Origin: an uncultured Poribacteria bacterium
GTDB taxonomy: Bacteria > Poribacteria > WGA-4E > PCPOR2b
Reading direction: 5' to 3'
Assembly: GCA_958296125.1 (NCBI GenBank)
Contig: OY282444.1
Coordinates: forward strand, 5,069,266-5,133,265
Length of the DNA stretch: 64,000 bases
Each line of letters starts with the position of its first letter. Within the stretch, counting starts at the first letter, position 1. The position numbers and the translations under genes are program-made. The notes under the pieces were generated by a model, which was not told the origin of the DNA, ran no database searches, and saw nothing but the letters and a program-made list of their open reading frames with translations. Positions 1 to 9,251 of the stretch are shown here, piece by piece.

Positions 1-2
1 TC

Positions 3-560
3 CGTCCCCACAAAGCTATCCTGAAACACCCCGCCCAATTAACTTTTTCTTACGCTCGTCCGATTGTGAATGAATTTGACTCGACAAAACTCAGTTTATA
101 TTTCTGGGATGATTTTCAGGAGAAGTGGATACCGATAAGCAGCCGCGTAGACCGTGATGCGAAAACGGTGTCAGCAAGCATCAACCATTTCGCCCCTTAT
201 ACGCTCATGGAGTCGGATCAGGTGATTCCGCCCTCAGATTCATTGCGCATTGATGCCATCAGACTCAACCCACCTGTATTTTATGCTCCCGAAACGAATC
301 GACTCACAATCGAGTATCTCCTCAACGCTCCAGATTCCAACGAGGCGAATGTGACGATTGAAATCTTTGACTTCCACGACCAGCCCGTTGTCACAATACT
401 CAAGGATGCGCCACGACGCATCGGGCGTAATGCAGAGCAGTGGGACGGACGAACCGAAAGTACCGAAATCGTACGAAATGGGCGATATGTCCTGTTGATC
501 ACCGCTGAAGCAGGGGGCGAGACGGTTTCGGAAATAGAATTGCTGGTTGTCTTTAAGTAA
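3..560 (+). CDS. C-terminal end of a secreted protein with a FlgD-like Ig domain (5' end outside window)
   Basis: The reading frame is open from base 3 to the stop at 558-560, so the gene begins before the window; the GTG at 66 is only an internal codon. The visible 185 or so residues have two parts. The first is a short beta-rich module ending in NHFAPYTLM, of the kind found before C-terminal sorting or Ig modules in large secreted proteins. The second, about 95 residues, has the pattern of FlgD-type Ig domains: a pro-rich start, alternating strands (VTIEIFDFHDQPV), an EQWDGR turn and a final NGRYVLLI strand. Such modules sit at the end of extracellular proteins. The function of the whole protein cannot be read from this piece. 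Confidence 0.6.
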   Translation, partial: RPHKAILKHPAQLTFSYARPIVNEFDSTKLSLYFWDDFQEKWIPISSRVDRDAKTVSASINHFAPYTLMESDQVIPPSDSLRIDAIRLNPPVFYAPETNRLTIEYLLNAPDSNEANVTIEIFDFHDQPVVTILKDAPRRIGRNAEQWDGRTESTEIVRNGRYVLLITAEAGGETVSEIELLVVFK

Positions 561-643
561 AGCGCGACATGAAACGTGATACCCAAGAATCAAACATGCT
601 GCTAGCCTTTTCACTTTGATGTTGCAATTTTATCTTCGTGATG

Positions 644-865
644 TTACGATTGTTGATAAAAAAAGCCAAGACAAATTTTGCACAGGAAAATAAGATGCAA
701 TCTTTTGTTCATATAAAGAAAAAATGGTGCAAAAGCCAGATCGCGCCTTAATAGTGCAGAAAAATCGGCTGTGGTTTTTATTCTTTCAAATTTTTTATAA
801 GGATCGTAGTTAAGGATAACTGATAAGTTTTCCTCAATAACAGCGCGGAGTTCTGTGTCTATCAT
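644..865 (-). CDS. possible small hypothetical protein, 73 aa
   Basis: A minus-strand frame begins at an ATG (863-865) that has a strong GGAGG ribosome-binding site a few bases upstream, which is the main reason to list it. The first 45 residues (MIDTELRAVIEENLSVILNY and on) look like ordinary soluble protein with charged helices. The last 25 residues are hydrophobic and Cys/Phe rich and encoded by AT-rich DNA, so the frame may be a decayed or frameshifted 5' piece of a longer gene. It lies in the otherwise empty 400-bp gap between the first gene and the divergently oriented oxidoreductase gene at 963. No family was recognised. Confidence 0.3.
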   Translation of the reverse strand: MIDTELRAVIEENLSVILNYDPYKKFERIKTTADFSALLRRDLAFAPFFLYMNKRLHLIFLCKICLGFFYQQS

Positions 866-962
866 CTGCCCCTCCAAATCCAATGAAAAGGATACGGATT
901 TAGTCCACCTATTGTTACGTGCGGGATGACATCCGGTTTCAGTTAAACAAGGAGAGCAAATC

Positions 963-2006
963 ATGACCAACGCAACCTACCGAGCGGGCATCATCGGGCT
1001 CGGTTTTATCGGCGGGGCAGACCAAGTCTCCGGAGATGCCCTCGGTCAGCATGTCAGTGGCCTCGATGGCACACATTTCGATGCCCTATCCAATCATCCC
1101 CGCGTTAATTTGGTCGCCGGTAGCAGCCGCAATGCTGGACGGCGAGAACGCTTCGCGCAACGCATGGATGCAGCAATCTACGCCGACTGGAAGGCGATGC
1201 TGGCGCAAGAAACACTCGACATTGTGAGCGTAGCAACGTATGCGCCGGTTCATGCAGAAATCACCGTTGCCTGCGCCGAACAGGGAATTCGCGCTATCTA
1301 CTGTGAAAAGCCGATAGCGACACGGCTCCCAGATGCAGAACAGATGGTTAAGGCATGTGACGAAGCGGGTGCGCTTTTGGTCCTCAATCACCAACGACGG
1401 TTCAACCTCAACCACCGATCCCTACGAGATTTTATCGCTGCAGATGGTTTAGGAGAATTGACTTCTGCGTCGCTGCAGTGGGGATCTGGCAGGCTGGGAA
1501 ATGTTGGCACGCATATGATTGACGCACTCCTTATGCTCACCGGTCAAAAGATCCAAGCCGTCTCCGCGACACTTGACCTCGCCGGCAAACCCGACTGTCG
1601 TGGTCCAGAATTTCGTGACCCCGGCGGGTGGGGTGTCATCAGATTAGAGGGCGGAATCGTAGTAACAGTTGACGCAGGAGACTACGCCAAAGTTCCGGGA
1701 CGAATCATCCTCAACGGCACCGAGGGTCGCGCTATCTCCGATGGCAGCAGTGTAACCTTTGAATACTGGGACGGACGTGGGGAACATTGGGGCAGCACCA
1801 GCAATGGAGTGACAGGGATGGACCGAGCGGTCACAGAAATTGTGGCGTGGCTTGATGATGGAACGGAATTTCCGTATGCTGCATCCGGAGCTGTCGATAC
1901 GATGGAAACCATTGTCGGCTTTCACGCCTCACACGGTCGGAACGCAGCGTGGACGGAGCTTCCACTGTCGGGTTCAGACCGTGAGCGCGAAGTCCTCTGC
2001 GGGTAA
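963..2006 (+). CDS. Gfo/Idh/MocA family oxidoreductase
   Basis: NAD(P)-dependent dehydrogenase of the Gfo/Idh/MocA family, 347 residues, which usually oxidise or reduce sugars, inositols or their acids. The N-terminal Rossmann fold shows the dinucleotide loop GIIGLGFIGG near residues 9-18. The family catalytic-loop motif is CEKPIA near residue 115. The C-terminal half has the alpha/beta substrate domain (GNVGTHMIDALLML). The start is fixed by an AAGGAGAG ribosome-binding site eight bases before the ATG. The gene lies 25 bp upstream of a lipoprotein binding-protein gene and ABC importer genes on the same strand, so it may process the imported compound. The substrate cannot be predicted from sequence alone. 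Confidence 0.88.
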   Translation: MTNATYRAGIIGLGFIGGADQVSGDALGQHVSGLDGTHFDALSNHPRVNLVAGSSRNAGRRERFAQRMDAAIYADWKAMLAQETLDIVSVATYAPVHAEITVACAEQGIRAIYCEKPIATRLPDAEQMVKACDEAGALLVLNHQRRFNLNHRSLRDFIAADGLGELTSASLQWGSGRLGNVGTHMIDALLMLTGQKIQAVSATLDLAGKPDCRGPEFRDPGGWGVIRLEGGIVVTVDAGDYAKVPGRIILNGTEGRAISDGSSVTFEYWDGRGEHWGSTSNGVTGMDRAVTEIVAWLDDGTEFPYAASGAVDTMETIVGFHASHGRNAAWTELPLSGSDREREVLCG

Positions 2007-2031
2007 CGATATGAGGGAGATTCCTGAGCCC

Positions 2032-4122
2032 ATGAATATGAAGCGCAAAGCAGCGAAGTTCCTAAAGCTCCTATCGTTCTCCATCAGCGTCATGCTTGCT
2101 TTAGTCGCTTGTCGCGGAGACGTGGATGAGGCATCTTCTAACAGCGCCGCAGAAACGACAGGAGATGCGGGCTCAACTGAATCTCGTGAAGCCATTGAAA
2201 TTCCATCAACGCCCCCTCCCCCTCGCCTGCCTTCAAACGGTGTATCGGCATCAGGTCCCATCTCGGTCAGTAGTCAGAAGTATGCTTTGCCCTCCAAATA
2301 CAACGAAGTGCCCTTCTTCGTTGAGTTAGTTGCTGCCGGCAAATTACCGCCCATCTCCGAACGCCTCCCCCTAGAACCGTTTGTGGTGGGACCTGGGGTG
2401 CTGAACTCCGAGCAGTGGCTGGATTGGGAGGTCGGCCGCTACGGCGGCACCGTCCGTACCACCAACCTCAACGGCTCTATGCATGAATTGGCGTTGGCGA
2501 TGGGTATGACGATTCTCAGGGCACCGGATCAGAGCACCAAGAATCCACTCCCCGCCATGGTGAGCAGCTACGAGATCAACTCAGACTTCACCCAATACAC
2601 GCTCACCATCCGCGAAGGTCTCAAATGGTCTGATGGTGTGCCCGTTACCACCGAAGATGTGCGGATGACCTTTGAGCTCTACGGCGATGAGCGAATTTAC
2701 CCAACTTTCCCCATCAAAGCCAGAACTCTGGGTCGTGCAGACGGCCCCCCCGGCAAAATCACTATCATTGATAATTTGACCTTCAGAATCACCTTTGATT
2801 TCCCCTATGGTCAATTCCTAGCGGAACTGTCTTCTTGGATTCCAGATTACACCTTGCTCTTTAGACCCGCTCACTTTATCAAACAGTTCCACGCAGATTA
2901 CACCGACATGGCTGAAATCCAACCGATTCTTGATGAGTTAGAGATCAAGACTTGGGAAGACCTAGTCATCCTCAAGGATATGCGCCACTGGGAGCTATAC
3001 CGAGCGCACGGCCTCGGTGTTCCCTCACTGACCCCATGGATCGCCGAGGAGGTCACCAGTTCAGTGGTCAGGGCAGTTCGTAACCCCTACTACTGGAAGG
3101 TCGATATCGCCGGCAACCAACTTCCCTATATTGACCGAGTCGAGGCAGAAGTCTCAAACCAACTCCAGTCCATAATCCTGAAAACGGCTGCTGGGGAATA
3201 TGATGTAGTTACCTCTTTTGCCCAAATCAGAGAAATGCCCCTTTATCGGGAAAATGCAGCGCGCTCCAACATCAAAACAGTCCTCCACGGCTCAATCAAT
3301 AACCCACCGATTCTGTTCCTCAATCACGACTTCGACTATGAAACTGAGGACAGCATCTGGCAGCAACTGGTCTCCGACCCACGCTTTGGCAGCGCGATAG
3401 CTAGTGCGATTGATAAGGAGGACGTGAATAACACCCTCTACTTTGGTCGTTACACCCTCGATGGCTTCACCAAAGAAACCTTTGACCCGCAGGTGTCTAA
3501 CAAGCTGCTCGACGAGATTGGTATGACTGAACGCGACGCTGACGGCTTCCGAACCGATCCGAATGGTAACCGTTTTGAGTTGAGAATCACTACTGCTGAA
3601 GTCTCACCCGACTTTCTCGGTTTGGGCGAACTCTTAAAGAGCTATTTTGAAAATGTGGGGGTTCGCACCACCCTTGACGTGATTGGCAGTTCGTTGTTTG
3701 GCCAGCGCATGAACGGCAACGAATTAATGGCTACCATCCACTGGAGCGACGAACCTATCTGGCCCCCCGGCATCTCCGAAGATTATTGGCCAGGCTTTAA
3801 GGGGCACTGGGCACCGATGTCAGAGATGTACTTCAACACAAATGGCGAATCTGGCCGAAAACCCCCGCCCTACTTGCAGAAGTTCTTCGACCTCCACGTT
3901 GCTCGGAAAGTCGTTCCGCCCCAGTCAGAAGCAGGAGAAGCACTTTATGCTGACTTGGTGAACTGGTTCTCACAACACTACGTCACCATTTGGCCTGTGG
4001 GCAGAATGACAGTTCCGACCGTGTACAACGCTGACTTGGGCAACGTGATTAAAGACGGCTATCCTTTTGACCGTGCCTTAGATTACGGTATGGAACAACT
4101 TTTCTTCAAGACACTGCAATAA
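2032..4122 (+). CDS. ABC importer substrate-binding lipoprotein, family 5 (peptide/oligosaccharide type)
   Basis: Extracytoplasmic solute-binding protein of the SBP_bac_5 (DppA/OppA) family, 696 residues from the chosen ATG at 2032. The frame stays open further upstream inside the previous gene, but the ATG at 2032 has GAGGGAGA upstream and gives a proper lipoprotein signal: KRK, a hydrophobic stretch, then a lipobox ending LALVAC near residue 28. A Ser/Thr/Pro-rich linker follows, then family hallmarks such as YTLTIREGLKWSDGVPVT and YYWKVDIAGNQLPYIDRVE. It is longer than DppA (about 530), as is common for the sugar-binding branch of this family. It heads a set of permease and ATPase genes ending at 9049. 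The ligand is unknown; peptides or oligosaccharides are both possible. Confidence 0.88.
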   Translation: MNMKRKAAKFLKLLSFSISVMLALVACRGDVDEASSNSAAETTGDAGSTESREAIEIPSTPPPPRLPSNGVSASGPISVSSQKYALPSKYNEVPFFVELVAAGKLPPISERLPLEPFVVGPGVLNSEQWLDWEVGRYGGTVRTTNLNGSMHELALAMGMTILRAPDQSTKNPLPAMVSSYEINSDFTQYTLTIREGLKWSDGVPVTTEDVRMTFELYGDERIYPTFPIKARTLGRADGPPGKITIIDNLTFRITFDFPYGQFLAELSSWIPDYTLLFRPAHFIKQFHADYTDMAEIQPILDELEIKTWEDLVILKDMRHWELYRAHGLGVPSLTPWIAEEVTSSVVRAVRNPYYWKVDIAGNQLPYIDRVEAEVSNQLQSIILKTAAGEYDVVTSFAQIREMPLYRENAARSNIKTVLHGSINNPPILFLNHDFDYETEDSIWQQLVSDPRFGSAIASAIDKEDVNNTLYFGRYTLDGFTKETFDPQVSNKLLDEIGMTERDADGFRTDPNGNRFELRITTAEVSPDFLGLGELLKSYFENVGVRTTLDVIGSSLFGQRMNGNELMATIHWSDEPIWPPGISEDYWPGFKGHWAPMSEMYFNTNGESGRKPPPYLQKFFDLHVARKVVPPQSEAGEALYADLVNWFSQHYVTIWPVGRMTVPTVYNADLGNVIKDGYPFDRALDYGMEQLFFKTLQ

Positions 4123-4467
4123 CAACACCAACAGGACTTACGCAGTTGATATTAGGTATCAGGGAAATTACACGCAATGGAAGGGTGTCAATCAGACACA
4201 ATATTTACATACGATTGCCCTACCCCCGTAGGCGAGTCATCTTGCCCCGCATTACCTGCGGAGGATCAATCGAGTCGTTCAATACTCCGACGAAGAAAAT
4301 CTGTGGGTTGCCGCGATTGATTGGGATGCAATCCGAGAGGTCACACCCGTTGCATCTCAACCAGAACATCAAATCGGTGACGTTGCTACCTGACCCGCCG
4401 TAGCCTGCGGCACCAGACGCAGATTTGCTTATTGGCTCTCTTTTTCACCAAGGAAGAAAAAAGGTCT
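4123..4467 (+). other. 345-bp gap within the ABC importer cluster, no supported gene
   Basis: No frame here has both a ribosome-binding site and family resemblance. The region carries GC-rich segments with inverted CCCCGTAGGCG/CGCCGTAGCCTGCGG-like elements around 4218-4415 and an ACTTACGCAGTTG segment at 4136-4149, similar to motifs seen in other gaps of this window. One plus frame around 4245-4390 has protein-like texture (VQYSDEENLWVAAIDWD), which may be a remnant of a gene inserted between the binding-protein gene and the first permease gene. I see no terminator, so the downstream genes may still be cotranscribed. Confidence 0.35.
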
Positions 4468-5466
4468 ATGAAAGCGTTTATCGTGCGCCGGATGATACTC
4501 ATCATCCCCCTTCTTTTCCTGATCTCCGTTATCTCTTTCGCCACGATCTTGCTGCCGCCTGGGAGCTATGTGGAGACCTATGTCCAAAATCTCGAACGCA
4601 CAGGGTTCATAATGGATCAGGGGCAAATCGAGGCAATTTATAGGCAGTACGGTCTTGACCAGCCTGCTGCGCTGCAGTATGTTCTGTGGATGAGCAACTT
4701 CCTACTGAAAGGCGAAATGGGACGCTCCTTTATCTACCAACGGCCTGTGAAGGAAATTATTATGGAGCGCCTGCCCATGTCGGCGGCTATAGCCTTAGTC
4801 TCTTTGGCGGTCACTTGGCTAATAGCTATTCCCATCGGCATTTACTCCGCGTTAAGACAGTATTCAGTAGGGGATTACATCGCCACCGTCATTGGTTTTG
4901 TCGGGCTAGCTTTACCAAACTTCTTGCTAGCGTTGGCAATCGGGTATTGGGTATTCGCCAGCACGGGGCGGGCAATTACGGGTCTTTTTTCCATAGAGTA
5001 CAAGGGGGCACCTTGGTCGATTGCCAAGTTCGTTGATTTACTGGGAAATATTTGGCTGCCCATTGTGGTCATCGCCAGTGCCGGCACCGCATCGCTAATC
5101 CGCATTCTTCGCGCCACCCTGCTAGACGAAAAAAACAAACAATACGTTACCACTGCGCGGGCGAAAGGATTGCCGGAGTGGCGGCTCATTATGAAATATC
5201 CAGTAAGGGTCGCAATCAATCCCCTTATTAGCACCATCGGCTGGACATTGCCCTTTATCGTTAGTGGTGAGATTATCGTCTCTCAAACACTCGGCTTGGA
5301 GACACTTGGTCCGGTACTCCTAGCGGCGGCTTTGGGTGAGGATATGTTTTTGGTGGGCAGCATTGTGATGATTTTAAGTAGCCTTACAGTCGTAGGCACC
5401 CTGCTTTCAGATATTCTGCTGGCTTGGGTGGATCCGCGCATTCGCTTTGAAAGGACCCGGGTTTAA
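4468..5466 (+). CDS. ABC importer permease, DppB/OppB type
   Basis: Inner-membrane permease of a peptide-type ABC importer, 332 residues from the ATG at 4468, which follows an AAGGAAG...AAGG ribosome-binding region. The product starts with the usual single N-terminal membrane helix (MKAFIVRRMILIIPLLFLIS), has the periplasmic segment with YRQYGLDQPAALQYV, then five further helices. The cytoplasmic EAA loop, which couples to the ATPases, is at KQYVTTARAKGLPEWRLIMK. It pairs with the DppC-type permease that follows 59 bp downstream. Confidence 0.9.
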   Translation: MKAFIVRRMILIIPLLFLISVISFATILLPPGSYVETYVQNLERTGFIMDQGQIEAIYRQYGLDQPAALQYVLWMSNFLLKGEMGRSFIYQRPVKEIIMERLPMSAAIALVSLAVTWLIAIPIGIYSALRQYSVGDYIATVIGFVGLALPNFLLALAIGYWVFASTGRAITGLFSIEYKGAPWSIAKFVDLLGNIWLPIVVIASAGTASLIRILRATLLDEKNKQYVTTARAKGLPEWRLIMKYPVRVAINPLISTIGWTLPFIVSGEIIVSQTLGLETLGPVLLAAALGEDMFLVGSIVMILSSLTVVGTLLSDILLAWVDPRIRFERTRV

Positions 5467-5525
5467 AGAGCAAAACTTATGTCCGGGTAAGCTGTGAAAT
5501 AAATTACCTGACCGTGTATCAGAAT

Positions 5526-6701
5526 ATGAACCAAACAACAGCACACTCATTTTTTTCAAGAGTCACCTCTATCTATGTCAAATGGAGGGAAGCCCGCGCG
5601 AGGAAACTTCAGGAAAGCCTTTACTACGCCTCGCAACGTCAACTGGTGTGGCACGCTTTCAAAACGCATAAACTTGCCCGCATCTCGCTTGTGGTTCTGG
5701 CTATACTCTATTTTGTCTCAATTTTTGCTGACTTCTTTGCCCCTTTTGGTCCGCTCGATCGGTTTAAGGATTTCAATGACGCACCGCCAACCGGCATTTA
5801 CTTTATCAACGCAGATGGAAAGTTAATCCGTCCCTGTGTCTATGAAACAAAAAGAGTGCTAAATACCGATACTTTTAAGTATGAATATTCAGAGAATCCA
5901 TCAAAGACACATATCATTCGCTTCTTTGTAAAGACAGAACCGTATAAATTGTTAGGATTTATTCCCATACGGCACAAACTTTTTGGTCTTGAAAACCGAC
6001 AAGTGCCGCTGTTATTGTTTGGGTCAGATCGGTTGGGTCGAGATGTTTTTTCTAGAGTCCTCTTTGCCGGACGCATCTCCCTCTTTATTGGTTTTGGCGG
6101 TGTGCTAGTCGCGTTTATTTTGGGTAGCATCCTAGGGGGTATCTCCGGCTATTACGGTGGCGTGGTCGATGAAGCCATCCAACGGGTTATTGAAGTGTTG
6201 ATCAGTGTGCCCGATATTCCGATTTGGATCGCCCTATCCGCGGCACTGCCCCGCGATTGGGGAACGATTAACATCTACTTTGCGATCACCTTGATCCTGT
6301 CAATTCGAGGTTGGACGGGCCTGGCGCGCGTAGTCCGTGGCAGAATTATCAGTTTGCGCGAAGAAGAGTTTGCGCTGGCAGCCAAAGCCGCCGGAGCAAG
6401 CGATAGGCGCATCATCTTCAAGCATCTGTTACCCGCCTTCAGTAGCTATCTGATCGTTCATATAACCTTGGCAATCCCCGGTATGATCTTGGGTGAAACG
6501 GCACTCAGTTTCCTCGGGCTTGGTATCAGACCGCCGGCAGTCAGCTGGGGCACCCTACTGCAAGAAGCGCAAGATGTGAACGTCCTCGCCAATTTTCCTT
6601 GGATGCTTATCCCGGCACTCTTTGTTGTCGGATCCATTCTCATGTTCAACTTCGTCGGTGATGGCTTGCGCGATGCAGCCGATCCATACGCTTCGAGGTA
6701 A
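5526..6701 (+). CDS. ABC importer permease, DppC/OppC type
   Basis: Second permease of the importer, 391 residues from ATG 5526; a GTG four codons upstream (5514) is an alternative start. An N-terminal cytoplasmic arm and one membrane helix (near residue 55) are followed by an unusually long periplasmic loop of roughly 90 residues, then LFGSDRLGRDVFSRVLFAGR, the standard DppC motif, and five more helices. The EAA loop reads EEEFALAAKAAGASDRRIIF. It is predicted to form the heterodimeric channel with the product at 4468. The next gene in the set lies 160 bp downstream, separated by a palindromic repeat. Confidence 0.9.
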   Translation: MNQTTAHSFFSRVTSIYVKWREARARKLQESLYYASQRQLVWHAFKTHKLARISLVVLAILYFVSIFADFFAPFGPLDRFKDFNDAPPTGIYFINADGKLIRPCVYETKRVLNTDTFKYEYSENPSKTHIIRFFVKTEPYKLLGFIPIRHKLFGLENRQVPLLLFGSDRLGRDVFSRVLFAGRISLFIGFGGVLVAFILGSILGGISGYYGGVVDEAIQRVIEVLISVPDIPIWIALSAALPRDWGTINIYFAITLILSIRGWTGLARVVRGRIISLREEEFALAAKAAGASDRRIIFKHLLPAFSSYLIVHITLAIPGMILGETALSFLGLGIRPPAVSWGTLLQEAQDVNVLANFPWMLIPALFVVGSILMFNFVGDGLRDAADPYASR

Positions 6702-6737
6702 CGAATTTAACACCTATAGGCCCTACGCACTTCAGTT

Positions 6738-6799
6738 TGTAGGCGCGTACTTCAACCCGCGTTCGGACGGGCGATAAATTGCCCGACTACACACCTACA
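6738..6799. repeat. palindromic intergenic repeat (REP-like)
   Basis: A 62-bp element bounded by TGTAGG (6738-6743) and its complement CCTACA (6794-6799), with an inner CGGGC/GCCCG hairpin (6768-6772 and 6781-6785). A second small hairpin, CCCGAT-TC-ATCGGG, follows at 6815-6828. It sits between permease and ATPase genes of one transport system, so it is expected to be transcribed and folded in the mRNA. It resembles other short palindromes in gaps of this window. Confidence 0.6.
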
Positions 6800-6861
6800 G
6801 ATAGATTGTAGCTGCCCGATTCATCGGGTGTCCGTGCCGAACCTAGAACTTTCTAACAACC

Positions 6862-7890
6862 ATGTCTAAAAACAACGTGAGGCACAACACTGAAGACCTT
6901 ATTCTGGAAATTAAAAATCTGAAAACCCACTTCATGCTGGACACGGGAACAATCCACGCCGTTGATGGAGTGAATTTAACGATTTCGCGCGGCAAAACCT
7001 TGGGCGTGATCGGTGAAAGCGGTTGTGGCAAGTCGGTCACAGCCCATTCGATTCTGCGGCTCATTCCGTCGCCGCCCGGCAAGATCGTTGATGGCGAAAT
7101 CCTGCTGCACCGAGATGGTGAGGTCATCGATATTACTAAGCTCAAGCCCACGGAAGAAATGATGCGGAATATCCGGGGAAACGACATCGGCATGATCTTT
7201 CAGGAACCGATGACCTCATTTGGGCCCCTGCACACGATTGGCGACCAGATTATGGAGACAATTCTAATCCATAACGATGCCGCCAACAAGAACGAGGCAA
7301 GAGACCAAGCGATAGATCTTTTACGTCAAGTAGGCATTCCCAATCCAGAACAACGTATTGATGCCTACCCGCATGAATTTAGCGGCGGGATGCGCCAACG
7401 GGCTATGATTGCCATGGCGCTCTGTTGCTCACCTACGCTCCTGATTGCCGATGAACCGACAACCTCGTTAGATGTCACGATTGAAGCACAGATTCTGGAA
7501 CTCCTGACCGGCCTTCAAGCACAAACAGGTATGGCTATCATGCTCATCTCGCACAATCTGGCGGTTGTTTCAGAGATGGCAGATGATATCGCGGTCATGT
7601 ATCTTGGCAAACGGGTTGAGTTTGGTAGCACCGACGCGATTTTTGACAATCCGCTACACCCTTACACCCAAGGGTTGTGGCAATCTATCCCCAGCGTAGA
7701 CGGTCCCCTCGAAAAACTGGTGCCGATTCCGGGCATCGTTCCCAGCCCTAGGGATTTGCCACCGGGCTGTGTTTTCGCCTCTCGCTGTTCAGAGTTTATG
7801 CCCGGCATCTGCGATGCACCGAAACCGGTCCCGATCATTGAGGCGGAGCCCGATCATTTTGTTGCTTGTTATCTTTATAGTAACGGGTGA
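6862..7890 (+). CDS. ABC importer ATPase, DppD/OppD type
   Basis: Cytoplasmic ATPase subunit of the peptide-type importer, 342 residues. Walker A is [10 protein letters not shown] near residues 51-60, the Q-loop is in [15 protein letters not shown], the ABC signature is [15 protein letters not shown], and Walker B is [12 protein letters not shown]. The C-terminal oligopeptide/dipeptide transporter extension ([20 protein letters not shown]) carries the Cys pattern that in this family can bind an iron-sulfur cluster. It is expected to form a heterodimer with the DppF-type ATPase at 8033. The start is the first ATG of the frame; the ribosome-binding site is weak. Confidence 0.92.
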   Translation: MSKNNVRHNTEDLILEIKNLKTHFMLDTGTIHAVDGVNLTISRGKTLGVIGESGCGKSVTAHSILRLIPSPPGKIVDGEILLHRDGEVIDITKLKPTEEMMRNIRGNDIGMIFQEPMTSFGPLHTIGDQIMETILIHNDAANKNEARDQAIDLLRQVGIPNPEQRIDAYPHEFSGGMRQRAMIAMALCCSPTLLIADEPTTSLDVTIEAQILELLTGLQAQTGMAIMLISHNLAVVSEMADDIAVMYLGKRVEFGSTDAIFDNPLHPYTQGLWQSIPSVDGPLEKLVPIPGIVPSPRDLPPGCVFASRCSEFMPGICDAPKPVPIIEAEPDHFVACYLYSNG

Positions 7891-8032
7891 CGAGTAAGTT
7901 TAATTCCAGTGACCATCTAAAGCTCCAACGGCGTGCCATAGTTCTATACTCAATTAGCTCGGTGTGTCCCACAACATATCAGCGGCAGATTAACACTCCC
8001 TGATTCTCAATTTCCAGTAAGACATACTCACA

Positions 8033-9049
8033 ATGAATAAAAACGGAAAACCTATTATAGAAGTTCGAGATTTACGGCAGTTTTTCCCCATCCAAGAGGG
8101 CTTTCTACGGCGGACTATTGGCTACGTCAAGGCTGTTAATGGGGTCAGCTTGACAATTAATGAGGGCGAGACCTTGGGCCTCGTGGGCGAGAGTGGTTGT
8201 GGCAAGTCTACTCTAGGCTGCGCCATTCTCCGGCTTTATGAGCCGACGGGTGGTGAGGTCATCTTACATGATGGAGATGAAAAGCTATCTGTACTTGAAC
8301 TTTCCCACCGCGAGATGCGCCAAGTACGCGCTAACATGCAAATGATTTTTCAGGACCCATTTGCCTCATTAAACGAGCGGATGACGGTCCTAGAAAACGT
8401 GATTGAGCCGCTGGTTTGCAACAACATTGGGACAAGCCAAGAACGCGAAGCAAAGGCTGAAAACCTTTTGATGCAAGTGGGGCTTCAAAAAGAACATTTG
8501 CGTCGCTACCCACACAGCTTTAGTGGAGGGCAGCGGCAGCGAATTGGCATCGCTCGGGCACTCTCCATTGAGCCGAAATTTGTCGTCGCGGATGAACCCG
8601 TCTTTGCCCTCGATGTGTCGGTGCAGGCGCAAATCCTGAACCTGATGCAGGAACTGCAAGCCGAATTTGGCCTCTCCTATCTCTTCATCTCGCACGATAT
8701 GGCAGTGATCCGCTATGTATCTGATCGCATTGCTGTCATGTACGTAGGCAAGTTGGTCGAATATGCCGAGCGCGACGAACTGCTGCAACACCCCACTCAC
8801 CCCTACACCGAAGCCCTACATTCAGCTGTGCCTCGACTGGCCCAACGGGGTCGCCGGGACCGTATTATCCTTGAAGGAGCCCCGCCCGATCCCGGTGATT
8901 TGCCTCCCGGCTGCGTTTTCCAAACCCGATGTAAATATGCTGAAGCGAAGTGTAGAGCGGAAGAGCCAGAACTTAGAGAAATTTCAGACGGTCATTTTGT
9001 GGCATGTCATTTGGCAGAAGATCTGAATCTGGTGGGAATTCAAAGTTAG
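8033..9049 (+). CDS. ABC importer ATPase, DppF/OppF type
   Basis: Second ATPase of the importer, 338 residues. It shows Walker [10 protein letters not shown] near residues 52-60, signature FSGGQRQRIGIARAL, Walker B FVVADEPVFALD, and the C-terminal transporter extension [14 protein letters not shown]. The D-loop region has Phe where Ser is usual (DEPVFALDVS rather than DEPVSALDVS), a mild change. It completes a five-gene importer with the genes at 2032, 4468, 5526 and 6862. A 142-bp gap separates it from the first ATPase gene. Confidence 0.92.
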   Translation: MNKNGKPIIEVRDLRQFFPIQEGFLRRTIGYVKAVNGVSLTINEGETLGLVGESGCGKSTLGCAILRLYEPTGGEVILHDGDEKLSVLELSHREMRQVRANMQMIFQDPFASLNERMTVLENVIEPLVCNNIGTSQEREAKAENLLMQVGLQKEHLRRYPHSFSGGQRQRIGIARALSIEPKFVVADEPVFALDVSVQAQILNLMQELQAEFGLSYLFISHDMAVIRYVSDRIAVMYVGKLVEYAERDELLQHPTHPYTEALHSAVPRLAQRGRRDRIILEGAPPDPGDLPPGCVFQTRCKYAEAKCRAEEPELREISDGHFVACHLAEDLNLVGIQS

Positions 9050-9088
9050 TTGGCGTATAGCAGGTTAGAGCAGGTCAGGGTGGAAATA

Positions 9089-9212
9089 GTTGACATACTC
9101 CCAAGCCCAAAGGATTGGGATTCTCACCCCTGTGTCTCTCCGTTCCGAGAGCAGGCCTGTCCCGATCGCGGGACGGAACGGACAATGCTTGGGCTTTACG
9201 GGCTAAAGCCCC
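9089..9212 (+). repeat. palindromic dispersed repeat, copy A (IS200/IS605-end-like)
   Basis: The element starts GTTGACATACTCCC, forms a CCCAA...TTGGG hairpin and reads GGGATTCTC, which is the form of the right end of IS200/IS605 elements next to tnpB. It continues with nested hairpins: GTCCCG-ATCG-CGGGAC inside CCGTTCC...GGAACGG, and finally GGGCTTTA-CGGGC-TAAAGCCC (9191-9211). The last 33 bases (9180-9212) match copy B at 30660-30692 with only two differences. No tnpA or tnpB frame is nearby, so this looks like a solo, non-coding end. Confidence 0.6.
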
Positions 9213-9251
9213 TTGAGGTAAGTGGAGTAACGGCATGGAAAACCCAATTTT

